Origin: Halichondria panicea
Lineage: Eukaryota > Porifera > Demospongiae > Suberitida > Halichondriidae
Reading direction: 5' to 3'
NCBI RefSeq assembly: GCF_963675165.1
Contig: NC_087389.1
Span: 2,142,001-2,206,000, forward strand
Length of the DNA: 64,000 bases
Position numbers and translations under genes: made by a program. Positions within the stretch are counted from its first letter, which is position 1. Each line of letters starts with the position of its first letter. Below are positions 32,387-43,589 of this stretch, in pieces. Below the pieces are notes generated by a model. It did not search any database. It was not told the origin of the DNA and saw nothing but the letters and a program-made list of their open reading frames with translations.

Positions 32387-32776
32387 TTAGCTTATTAATT
32401 TTTGTTTTGTTACTGTTATCTTATCTGGTATTAATCATGTATTTAGAATGAAAAGTGATTATCTGGTACTGAGCGCGTCTGTTTACAGTGTGTCTATCTG
32501 TTGTTATGGCAACATAATGCTTGTGGGTGGTGCTTGGTAACCACTACCACGCTCTTGCGGTTTGGTATGTTTTGCTTGTATGTGCTGGCACCAAACAACG
32601 CTTTACAAGCCAATCTTTTAGCTCGCTACGTGTATACGATCACAACCATTGAGCATTTGGATCTCCATTGGCGTTATTCAAGACAAGCTACATTGTTTGT
32701 GCTCCGAAATCCAAGCTTTTATGTGCTATTGTGTAGGTTTTTTGTGAGTCATCAACTGAACTAGTATTGAAGTATA

Positions 32777-34609
32777 ATGCTTGCTATGTACAGCGGACAA
32801 CCTCTAACCAGAAGCAATTCTTATCAAGGGAATAACGTATTCTCATCCTCTGGAAATCATCATCATGGAACCACAACCCATCAGCACCATGATCGGTACC
32901 AGGTTGGAAAAGAGTCCACCAATCCGAACTACAGACACTCCAAGCCTCCGGTCGGTCTCCCTACCCTGAAGCCGACCACTCACCAACAAACTTCACAATA
33001 CAGCAGTATACCTGACCACCACCATCAATCTTCATACACATTGCCCAAAATTACTGGTGTTCAAGTGCAACAATTGTTCGAGAGTGAATCAAGCAAACCC
33101 GTAGTGAATGGATCTGTGAGACAACCTCGAACTGGAGCTCCTAGTGAACCTCTACCTCCCGTCAATGATCGACCTCTCACTGCTTCTCGTACTCCAAGTG
33201 CTGATACTATTGGATCCTCAAGAGCTACTGCTGCCTCTGTGCACAAACCAAAGCACCTAACCCCTGAGCAAGCCGTAAAACTCTATAGTAGCAAACTGAG
33301 TGTAGTGGAGCAACAGGAGATTCCTGAGTATAGTCAAGTGTATTTTGTTGGCCAGCATGCAAAGAAACGTCAAGGAATTCCTGGAGGACCGAACAACAGT
33401 GGCTTTGATGATGACGCTGGTTCTTATCAAATGGTGCCGCATGACCATATTGCGTACAGATACGAGGTTTTGAAGGTATTGGGCAAAGGAAGCTTTGGTC
33501 AAGTTCTGAAGGTGTACGATCACAAAACACAGCAGCATATTGCTCTGAAAATTGTGAGAAATGAGAAGCGATTCCATAAACAAGCAGTTGAAGAGATTCG
33601 GATTTTGGAACACTTAAAGAAACAAGACAAGGACAATACCCACAACATTGTACATTTGTATGACCACTTCAATTTCAGGAATCATGTGTGCATCACATTT
33701 GAGCTGCTCAGCATGAATCTGTACGAGCTGATTAAAAAGAACAAGTTCCAGGGTTTCAGTTTGGCACTGGTTCGAAAATTTGCCCACTCTATCCTGATGT
33801 GCCTTGATGCCCTCTATCGCAACAGAATCATCCACTGTGATCTGAAGCCTGAGAACATCCTTCTGAAGCAGCCTGGCCGAAGTGGAGTGAAGGTGATCGA
33901 CTATGGATCAAGTTGTTATGAGCACCAGAGAATCTACACTTACATTCAAAGCCGATTCTACAGAGCACCAGAAGTGATACTCGGAGGAAAATATGGAATG
34001 CCCATTGACATGTGGAGTTTTGGATGTATTTTGGCAGAGTTGCTCACTGGCTACCCACTCTTCCCTGGTGAGGACGAAGGTGATCAGCTCGGAACTATGA
34101 TGGAAGTTCTAGGATTGCCCCCTCAAAAACTACTCGATAATTGCAAGCGAATGAGGATGTTTTTCAGCTCAAAAGGACACCCACGATATTGCACTGCTTC
34201 ACAGAATCCAGATGGTTCGATTTCATATGCTGGAGGACGATCAAGAAGAGGGAAATATCGAGGCCCACCAAATAGCAAGGAACTGAGCAGAGCACTTCGT
34301 GGCTGTGACGATCCCCTATTCCTTGACTTCCTAGGGCGATGTCTAGAGTGGGATCCAGCAGCACGCATGACCCCTCCACAAGCTCTACGACACGGGTGGT
34401 TGAGAAGAAGACTACCAAAGGCACCAGCTGAAGCAGGTGGCCATAGTCTCAGTCAAGACCCACGTAGCCAAGGGGTATCACATTTTACATCTACCGCTGG
34501 AAAATCTACGACCTCTCGAAAGCAAGATGGCAAGCTAACGACTGCATCAACAACCAAACTAAATAGTGACCAGTCTAGAACAGTTTTACCAAAGATAGTT
34601 GGTAGATAG
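32777..34609 (+). CDS. Class II DYRK kinase (DYRK2/3/4-like), intronless
   Basis: A single 610-residue frame. The N-terminal 140 or so residues are His/Ser/Thr-rich and low complexity. Next comes the NAPA accessory segment typical of class II DYRKs ([14 protein letters not shown], then [15 protein letters not shown] and [14 protein letters not shown]). The kinase domain starts near residue 228: [26 protein letters not shown], catalytic loop [13 protein letters not shown] near 351, [10 protein letters not shown], the activation-loop YTY (about 387-389) that DYRKs autophosphorylate, [12 protein letters not shown], and [16 protein letters not shown]. The C-terminal tail is basic and Ser-rich. 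No splice site is visible in the coding part, unlike neighbours. It starts 390 bp after OTUD5 on the same strand. ATG 32777 is chosen; Met4 is an alternative. Confidence 0.93.
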   Translation: MLAMYSGQPLTRSNSYQGNNVFSSSGNHHHGTTTHQHHDRYQVGKESTNPNYRHSKPPVGLPTLKPTTHQQTSQYSSIPDHHHQSSYTLPKITGVQVQQLFESESSKPVVNGSVRQPRTGAPSEPLPPVNDRPLTASRTPSADTIGSSRATAASVHKPKHLTPEQAVKLYSSKLSVVEQQEIPEYSQVYFVGQHAKKRQGIPGGPNNSGFDDDAGSYQMVPHDHIAYRYEVLKVLGKGSFGQVLKVYDHKTQQHIALKIVRNEKRFHKQAVEEIRILEHLKKQDKDNTHNIVHLYDHFNFRNHVCITFELLSMNLYELIKKNKFQGFSLALVRKFAHSILMCLDALYRNRIIHCDLKPENILLKQPGRSGVKVIDYGSSCYEHQRIYTYIQSRFYRAPEVILGGKYGMPIDMWSFGCILAELLTGYPLFPGEDEGDQLGTMMEVLGLPPQKLLDNCKRMRMFFSSKGHPRYCTASQNPDGSISYAGGRSRRGKYRGPPNSKELSRALRGCDDPLFLDFLGRCLEWDPAARMTPPQALRHGWLRRRLPKAPAEAGGHSLSQDPRSQGVSHFTSTAGKSTTSRKQDGKLTTASTTKLNSDQSRTVLPKIVGR

Positions 34610-35552
34610 CAATATTTTTTTGTCGTCCAGATCAGTATATACATGGTATGAATTCATCATCTATGTTTTGTCCTCAGTTTTTTATTCTCATTTTTCTGTG
34701 AGCATTATTTTATGCTATTATAATTATGACATTAATAAGTGGTCTAGACACAACTGCTAAAATTACTGCTAAAATTGGCTATACCAGTGAGTTTACGAAC
34801 CCATGAAAAAAGGATTAGGTTTCTAGTGAAAATTCTCTAAGTTAATTAAGACTATACACATTGTGGCTATGTGTGGCAACTATACGACTCGTATAAATCT
34901 GGAGAATTCAAAACAAAATTCTTCCATCAATTACCCAATCACCTAGTCCTACAGTATCCTGTTAGTGTCTGATATTGCATGCCTGTTCAAACATAGATAC
35001 TCTATCTATGGTTCAAACTATCTTGTCAAATAAAAGCCCGGCTAGTGTTGGTGCCTTCAACAAACAATGTGGTACGTACGTGTGACACACTAGGTTGGCT
35101 TTGGCACAGTGCAGTTGGAACAGGCCAACAAGAAAGATCACAATACATCTGTGTAACCATTTTGGAATGCACCCTATGTCTTTTGACTTATTAGGAGCAG
35201 CCTTTACGAACAGGGAACACCCTACATTCTTACACGATAGAAGGTTTTAAAACCCTACGATAATTATTAGCACTCCAGCACTAAACTAGTTATTGGTGTA
35301 AACATCACATTAACAACTCGTATGTCACGAGATATACTAAAATTTGCACTCTTTTAAACTAAACTGGGGGTTATTGGTGTAAACATCACATTAACACATT
35401 TCTGAGTCACGAGATACTAAAATTTAAACATTGAAAATACCAGGGATAAACATAGGATAAATGAGATATATTATGTGAAATGAGGGAGGACAAACATAAT
35501 AATGCAGCGTTGTTTAATGTCTTACACAAATAGCTAAATGCAGAGTCTGAGT
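34610..35552. other. Convergent spacer, DYRK (+) and FBXL5 (-)
   Basis: No coding exon seen. It should hold both 3' UTRs. An imperfect direct repeat of about 80 bp is present: TATTGGTGTAAACATCACAT occurs at 35291 and 35372, each followed by a TCACGAGATA...CTAAAATTT string. Confidence 0.6.
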
Positions 35553-38500
35553 TCACACGAGCCGTCGACAGCAGAGTCTTTCGGAGGAGTCAACATTCTG
35601 ACAGCCATTGGCACAGTCGGAGTAAGGACCAGACGGGATGTTGTCACAGTAGTATAGTAGCTCTGGGTTAAGCTGTGGTGAGGCTGACACAAGATCTTCC
35701 AGTCCCCTATCTGTGATGTTTGGGAGCCCAGATAGGTCCAAATAGGTGAGAAAAGGAAGACCAACGCCAAGTGCAAGGGATCTGTAAAGTGTATGTGAAG
35801 GGATGGGATACTTATAGTACATGTGATGCATTGTACATATGTGTGTGTAGAAAGCAAGCAATCTTTAATTAGGCAATTAGTAGGCACAATCGAAAATTAC
35901 TGTGAAATACCCGAGTTAGACTACTTGCTGGCATACGATAGTAAACACATTCGAGTGTAAATCACACACAGGAAAAGCTGGCATTAATACACTTAGAACC
36001 AGGAGTGCACTCCTAGAACATTTGACAGTTCTCACACAGCCTAAATATCGTCTGGACAGAGATACAGTCATGCTGACTCAGTACTACTTCCTAAAAGTAA
36101 GCCAAAATACACATATTTTGTGCATGTAATACATGTACACTTCTCAAACATCAATGCAGTACTAGCTGGTACACATAACGTGTACAATATGAAGCACATA
36201 CCACACAGCAAGGAGGGAACATTATACTAGACGAAACATCATAACGTAGTCATTGCAAATAGCCAGGGTATGCAGCAAAACATCATAAAAAGGTTCACGA
36301 AGGTACAATACTTGTAGGTTCCTCATTTTGAACACAGTATGCACCTACGTACACCAAACAACTGAATACACCAAACAACTGACAATTATTATTGATGACA
36401 TGTGTACATGTATATGTACCTGATTGCCACCATAACCAAGCATGCCACTAAATTCTCCCACGCAGCGTGAACCGTCATAATACGCAGCTAGGCAACACTA
36501 ACATGCAAACATTGAATTCTATGTTTATAAGATTGCTATCACAAATGATCAGAGAAAGGGAATATCAACAAAACAAAAGCCATAGCATTTACGAACAACA
36601 AGTTCTAAATATGAATGACCTTAATTGGACTGGGACAATTTTATACGGCCAATTAACACAAGAATTACGTATCTGCGTAGCTAATAATCAAATATGTAGT
36701 TAGACAAATTAAGCTATATCAGTTCAACGACCAGCTATACATGTACATGTAACTTAATCCATCGATTGCCACACACACAGATATCAGATATGTACGTGTA
36801 TACCCAACTTAACTATAGTTCAACTCTTCGCTACTATGGTATATATACATGAATAACTTCTAATGGGAATGTAGACATTCGCTTCCCACACATGGCCCAG
36901 ATGCACTTTTGATGTGGTTATTGCATACCACGGACATTACCAGTAATGTGGGAATAATTCTAAACAGGTGGTCAGTTTTCGAATAGCAATGGAAAACAAT
37001 CAATCAGCCCAGGGCATAAACAAAAGAGACTACATGTAGTTCACACTACTCAACTCATGCCAACATTCCCATAGACAGTACACTCGTTACAGAAATGAAT
37101 GTGTGTGTAGAATGGATTGAATATATACTCTTATTGCTACGTGTACACGTTTGTATATTACTAACACAGCTAAGTGACTATAGCTTCAGTGTGGCGACAT
37201 GGTCATACTATCTTTATTGCAAGTAATTGGGCTACACACATTAATTATTCTCCCACATAGACAAAAATCTAACACACACAACAATAAACAGTATTACATT
37301 CAGCCTTTCTTGGCAAGATAAGGAAAACCCTGGCAATCCTCCAATGCTTCAAACTTGCTCAATTAGTGGCCATTATTGTCAGTGTTGGTTGGTAGGCAAG
37401 CCCTAGATTGGGCCGAAGCCTTACCCGTGGAACAAGCTAAGTAAACACATCCTGATTAACATTCCTTACATTTCAAAATAAATCACTAAGGCAGAGCAAG
37501 TGTACACAGCTACAGTACTTAGCTACAGTGCTTACATACATACTTGCGTGCTAAGTACACGTAAATCAAAGTCACGTTACTTCTCAAATACGAGGGGGTG
37601 GTTCCATGTTATAAGTATAACAATTGTAAATTTGTAAATTATGAAACTTCATAAAGCTATTCAACAGATTTACAAAAACACAGACAATGCATAACCACAA
37701 GAACGAGACACCTATACACGCGGGGCTATCAAAATTTTACGCCTGAGTCCACTACATAATAATGATTATTATACCGAGAATTGGCATGAATTTCATGGCT
37801 ATTTATACATGTAGGTGCAAGTGCTGTAGTTACTAACAATAAACGAGCAGAAAATGTTACATAATTCACTGCATACACTGCATATTAAGTAGCTAGACAT
37901 TAAATTAACACTGAGAATTGGCATGAATTGCATGACTAAACATACACGATTGTATGTGCAATAATTATATGCTTAGTGCTAACAGTAAACGAGCAGGGCT
38001 ACCTAATCAATTAGTATTGTGCCATCTTGTTCGTAGGAGACAACGTTCTACCCGGTGACATATAAGGTGCTTACACAACGAACACCCAGCTACTCCCCCA
38101 ACAGCCATGCATTGTACGTTAATCTACCAGTCAAAGCAGGAATGATAGCACCACACCCTATCCTAATCTCCTTGTGTTGCCTGCCTCTGCCAACTCACAG
38201 TGGCAAAGAAACCAAGTTGGGCTTTGATCAATGCACAGAACATCAGGCACATTAGCAACTAAATGCAAAAATTTAGTTGCTACGACATTACTGCTAACTG
38301 AACACTAAAATAATCGTTACATATGCATGGTGAAACCTGGCAGTATAATACACAACCTCCACTTGACATGAAGGGTTAATCACAATTGAATTGCCTGCAT
38401 TATACCCTAACACAAGGATTTAACTCAGTGAAAAACAGCCTTGACTTTCAGCTTGCCATGCATACACATAAGCTTATGTAGTTACTACAGTACAGTGTGA

Positions 38501-41500
38501 CTCTCACCTGAGCCCCACATCTGTGACAAGGTGACAGCCGGACAGAATCAGTGACTTCAACTTTGGTTCCACAATCTCTTCTTCCTTCCATCCTTTCTTA
38601 CCTCCACTGTCATGTGACTGCAGAGGAGACGATGTAATGGCCTGGGAGATGCGTTGGAGAGTGGTGTCTGTGACCAGCGAGCAGCCGGTCAGATCGACGT
38701 GCTCCAACTGCCACATGCTTTGTCCTCGACCAAGCATCCTGCAGGAACAGGTTTTTGAGCATAATAATACCAATTTAAGTCTACACAAGCCTACGAATGA
38801 GTTGGAAGGTAAAGGTATTTGGCTATCAAATAAGGTACACTTGTACACGTACATAGCCCACTGACAGGTAAAAACATGTTGAGTGGTGTTATACTTTCAA
38901 ATTTCACCTACATAATTATGTACAGCTTACTTATATTCTATTATTATAATGTGCATTACACAATACTTGTAAATACAGTGCACCCCTTACACTGTACAAC
39001 TCACCCTCTGAAGGCAAAGTCTGAGACTCCAGTGTGTGAGAGATCAAGATAACGGAGGTTGGGACACTGACGTAGCATTTGAAACACCTACAGCAGCAAG
39101 ACTAGTGTGGACACATATGAAACGTGACTACTAAACTAGAAACAGTACAGTAGGTCATTTAGCTCCTACACATGCCAATCATTTGTGATACGAAAAGAAG
39201 GATATTTTGGACCCACCACTTCGTTAGAAATGGCCTTCCCGTTGGCCAGGTCAAGAGTCCTGATGTGAAGGCCCACTCTGGGCAAGAGGTACTCCATGAC
39301 CCCACACAATACACTCACCTCTCTCTCCACTGTCACACTGTAGTCATCACCATCACTATATGGGGAGGGGGAGGGGTACATGTATGTGACCGCGTACACA
39401 CAACATTCTTGGTTATAACCTTATGATAACTGGAATATGTACATGTACTATACTACATTCGCACAATTAGTAATACAGTAATAGTTGCCGGAAAAGCATA
39501 TTTTACACTCATAGTTGATTAATATTCTATAATACGCATATGTCATGTACATGTACATGTATGTAGTGATGAATATACTCTTGAAATACACTGTGTACCC
39601 ACACCTGAATGATGGTATGAAGGCATTGACTGATCCCTCCACACTCATTAAATGTTTGGTGATGTCATCGACCATGACTGCACTGTCAGCAAGATGTTCC
39701 TACAGTGGGATCAATTTTAGAGAGGAATGAATACTATTCTCACCTGATTGTGAGGCACATTCCAGTACATGAATATCAATATCACCAAAACAAACACTAG
39801 TTGCCATGCAGTGCGAACTGTTCCACAATAAGTACATGTACATGTACATATACAGTATACTCATTACTGTATGAGATAAAATATAATGGCTTGGCTGACT
39901 AAATGCCTACGTGTACATGTATCTGCATTATGCACACCCAAAACCCAAGCACAATACCTCTAAGTGAGTAAAGTTACAAATGGTTAAAGCATAGATAGAG
40001 TAAGAGGGATTGGAAACGGAAGTGATTCACGTGATGTTTTACAATGAAGTCTACGTAGTGGCTCTGGAACCATCCGTGTATCTCCTCATAACTTCCGCAA
40101 AAGCCCGGGAAACTTATTGTGTCCAATGCATACATCTCAGAGCTACCCCCATTACTGAATCACATGCCCCCTAATAGTAGGTATCAATTGGAAACAAAAA
40201 ATATATAATCTCGATTGTCGTGAAGTAGCTAGAGGTACACAGAGCGCTTTTTCATGCTTGTGTTCCTATAGTACCTTTGATATAGCTAAGGCTGTGTAAC
40301 TAAATAGTGTCCTGTGTCCTAAATGGCCTCAAGTATTAGAGAAAGTTGATGTTTAGCAGCAGAACTTCTCGTGGACTTCTTACAGAGAGCAAAACAATTC
40401 TCCTGAATTATTCATGTTTAGCCCTTGTGTTAAAAAGTAAGCCTCGATTAAAACCGCGGAGATACACGGATGGTACTTCGAGGGTACTTCCGTTTCCAAT
40501 CCCTCTCTACTCTATCTATGGTTAAAGCCAGTAGTATAAATGTACATGCAATGTACTAGCCTCGTCTCCAGGCCGATTTTTCTTTAATACAACGGAAGGA
40601 GAAAAATATGTCCTGGTATCTATTGCATGGGTGATAGTGCACTTGTGCTTATTCATTCCCCGGAATGTAGGGAATCTGTTCTACGTTAGTAAACATCAGT
40701 AAAATGATACTGTTTATGCAGAATCTATTGTCTTCATGACTGAGTTTTGTGAAGCTGTACCTTATACCCTCTATTGGATTGGTTGAGAAGGCTAGCATAC
40801 TAGTCTGAAGCCAGAAGAGGCTCTCATCTACCTCTGCAATGGTAGTATTGTCGGTTGTCTTCGCAAGCAGCAGTTGAAAGCACAAAGACTTGCCATAGAG
40901 CCTGTAGACAGACAAAGCTTAGACATGCCGACCATACGACCATCGTACATGTAGAATAGATGAGAGCCTCTTTTCTGGTTTGCAAGCCTTCTCGACCCAA
41001 TGCAATAGAGGGCATAAGCCATACAGAGAATATTCTCCATATTCTGGGGAATGAATAAGCGCATTTGAACTTCACCCCATGCAATAGACGTATTTTTCTC
41101 CTTCCGCTATACTTTACGGCCTCGGAATGAGTATACATGTATGTACTGGATGTATAAAAAGTTTTCTCTCTGCCTGGACAGTTATGCCCGTACATAGTCT
41201 GGGGGCCAGACCTATCCCTAAGGCAAAATCAAGGAGAGCTGGGATGGAAACTCTTGCAGCATTTCCGTGTGCTCTAGTGGAATTTGGACAGAGCCAATGA
41301 AATGCGAATCCTACATGTATACGCCATGTGATTTTTAACCGCACGAAATGCGAGTATTGCCACTATAATTATACAACCTGCAACACCACAAGTCTCTAAC
41401 TAATTGTCATTTCAAGAGCACACGGAAATGTTGCAAGAGTCTCCAGATCTTTTCTCTTCTTTTGCCCCCCTGAGAAAGTACTGGCTCCCAGACTAGCCTG

Positions 41501-43349
41501 CAAGCTCACCTCACTAAGGGCCTGCTTTGGAGCATTGAGCTTCCTCTGTCCTTTAGCCCAGGCCACAGGGTGGAGGTGGTGCCATAGCGACCCGTCAAAG
41601 GCAGTCTTGTCCAGTTTAGAGTGGAGAGAGGCCAATCTGAGGAGGTCTTGGGGTGACAGATATGAGAAGATCTTGAGGAGGACCTCCGGGGGAAGAGATA
41701 CAAGGGTTGGCACAGTGGGCTCCCACTCGAAACTGTTCACGTCAGCCTCCCCTAAATAGGTACATGTAGAGTAGTCAGTGTCATATTCCATTACTTTAGT
41801 GGCCCAATTGAAACACCTCCTACAAGTACGTCACGTCAATTTGAATGTCTTATCATGGGAAACACTTAGTGCACAAACCATTTACTATGCTTCAAATTCT
41901 TCAACAACAAAAAAGCCAACGCAATACTACCAGAATACTAGATTAAGAGTAAGGAAACATTAAGAGTAAGGAAACAGCATCAGAAACATGTATCTGTTCA
42001 GGCACATGTACATGTACGTAGAGCAACAAAGGAACAATAATTATAGTTATGCCAGTCAAACAGGCTATTCACTTAGCTAGAATTTAAGGAATTCATCAGC
42101 AACTCACCATCGTTGGCGATGTTGATCTGATGAAGGTCAATGACTCTCTGTCTCAGTTGACGAAGCTCAGGCTCACTAAAGTACTCAACCAGCAGAGGAA
42201 GAAATACCTGCACCACAACAACGCATTATGAAACTGAATAGCATTCTTACGTGTACATGTACATACCAAGTATACATGGCATTCTCATATGAGGCCTACA
42301 TAATATGATACAGACAGAAATCGAAGAGGACAAATATGACCGTACAGTATATTCCAAACAATTAAAGATTGAAGCATATGCTGCACCACAGTTATGAAAT
42401 AATTATGGGTGATGCTCCTTACCAATAAAATCTAGAAAGGCTCCCACTCACAACAACAGTTACACACACATACACGTACATTGTGAGTTAGTGCATTACC
42501 TCCTCCTCTTCTTTCATGTGTGGGATGAGGTCATTGGTGAAGCTGGACACGGCTGACCTGAGTCGTCCCCCAAACTCAACACGATCCAAGTCACTCATGT
42601 CTGGCTCCGAATGGAGAGCATCGTGTACAAGCACCACAAGCTCAGACAATCTGCAACAACAAAACTAACTGACTACAAGGAAATACAAACCAAATGCACA
42701 TTAAACACACACGTATAGAGACCATGTGTGCAGTAAAGTAATCATGTGTGCAGGGCAGATAGGGACACCATGAGGATCATCAACAGTTGGTACAACACTA
42801 TACCCAAGCAAGCTAACATGTACAACAGCACTAGCCAGTGCCTACTGACGAACAAAGTGACGATGCCAGAGGATGTATCTACTATGTGCTAAACCGTATA
42901 ACGTTTACACCCACTATATACTTACATGTGCTTCGCATCACATTGCAGTGTCATATTATACTGTGAGAAGTACATAACACATTGTACCTGCTGTCAGAGT
43001 GGAGGTCATTCTCGAGTGTGGTCTTGGCATTGTTGGGTAGTCGTGACAACAGCAGCCCGACGATGTGGTGGTCCTCTATCTCCTCGTGACACTTGAGCTC
43101 CTTGAACTGTGAGTCCAGGGCAGCCAGGAGTGAGTGGAAGGCACTCGCACTGTGGAAGTCTGTGCACAAAAGCTGAACGAAAGAAGGGTGCATGAAAACA
43201 CAACACTAACTCATCAGATAGTGGCTTGTGTATGATTTTAGATACACACAGATGGATATTATTACTTCTGTGTCAATATCCTTCTTGATCTTCTTCATGT
43301 GCACATGTGGCAGGTGGAATACGTCAAATTCCTCTGGTACTTCTGGCAT
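35553..43349 (-). CDS. FBXL5: FBXL5, hemerythrin-type iron-sensing F-box/LRR protein
   Basis: FBXL5 is the SCF ubiquitin-ligase subunit that targets iron-regulatory protein IRP2. Exons: 43266-43349, 42988-43172, 42500-42650, 42108-42207, 41510-41751, one short exon not found, 39217-39355, 39005-39087, 38508-38738, 35553-35781; at least 481 residues (human 691). The hemerythrin domain has every iron ligand of the human protein: His15 (HLPHVH), HEEIE, LHSD, and IPHMKEEEE. The F-box follows (LPPEVLLKIFSYLSPQDLL), then LRRs (LRYLDLSHTGVSD, LKSLILSGCHLVTD, LTYLDLSGLPNITD). The C-terminus YYCDNI ... NGCQN ... RLCCRR keeps the four cysteines that bind the 2Fe-2S cluster in human FBXL5. Exon 5 ends in phase 0 but exon 6 starts needing two bases, hence the missing exon. 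The human inter-LRR insert is mostly absent. It is divergent from QARS. Confidence 0.92.
35782..38507. other. Large last intron of FBXL5
   Basis: 2.7 kb without a recognisable exon, RNA gene or complete element. A diverged direct repeat is present: GAGAATTGGCATGAATT at about 37778 and about 37914, each ending in AACA(A/G)TAAACGAGCAG. The LRR reading continues directly from exon 38508-38738 to 35553-35781, so no exon is expected here. Confidence 0.55.
39991..40519. mobile_element. MITE, GGATTGGAAACGGAAGT family, copy 3, 9-bp target duplication
   Basis: It starts ATAGATAGAGTAAGAGGGAT and ends ATCCCTCTCTACTCTATCTA(T), with GGTTAAAGC duplicated on both sides (39982-39990 and 40520-40528). The interior shares GCAAAACAATTCTC and AGCAGAACT strings with the 31811 copy, but in the reverse direction. 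In FBXL5. Confidence 0.9.
40557..41127. repeat. GGCCGATTAAAATACGG element, copy 2
   Basis: It begins TAGCCTCGTCTCCAGGCCGA and ends with TTTACGGCCTCGGA. Inside are GAAGCTGTACCTTATACCCT, TCTGAAGCCAGAAGAGGCTC and the inverted GAGGCTTTC-type strings shared with 6077-6604 and 54706-55247. The open frames across it are shared between copies because they are repeat sequence. In FBXL5. Confidence 0.75.
41195..41495. mobile_element. MITE, TAGTCTGGGGGCCAGACC type
   Basis: TAGTCTGGGGGCCAGACC at the left and GGCTCCCAGACTA at the right are inverted. AAACTCTTGCAGCATTTCCG and CGGAAATGTTGCAAGAGTCT continue the inversion. It sits 14 bases past the F-box exon donor of FBXL5, so the open frame that runs on from that exon (VSLQASLGAS...) is repeat sequence. 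Confidence 0.82.
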
Positions 43350-43589
43350 CCTCAATACCTGCTCTCTCTCAAAACACTGACAGGTCACTCTTCAAGTTAT
43401 GGTAGCGAGCTAACTGGGTAAATTTTTGTACTTAGTTCTGTGTTCTTGATTGTTGTCTGTACATGTAGCTCCGCCCATTCATGTCATGTGACATTTCTAC
43501 CCACACATGGCAGCTCTGTGGCAGCTCTGCACCTTTACTTTGACTCTGACTTTGACTCTGACTATTTAAATACTACTCCTTGATCAATC
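43350..43589. promoter_or_regulatory. 240-bp divergent promoter region, FBXL5 (-) and QARS (+)
   Basis: Only 240 bp separate the FBXL5 and QARS start codons, so the two genes must share or overlap their core promoters. The stretch has a CTTTGACTCTGACTTTGACT direct repeat near 43538-43562, and TATTTAAATA at about 43563. Calling the latter a TATA box is inference; its distance to the QARS ATG (about 25 bp) would leave almost no 5' UTR. Confidence 0.6.

Noticed and set aside
32501..32764. 87-residue frame just before the DYRK gene
   Set aside because: No homology, ends before the DYRK ATG, and is likely OTUD5 3' flank or DYRK 5' UTR.
41396..41509. Extension of the FBXL5 F-box exon past position 41510
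   Set aside because: A good donor (GAG then GTGAGC) ends the exon at 41510; the extension is the inverted-repeat element at 41195-41495.
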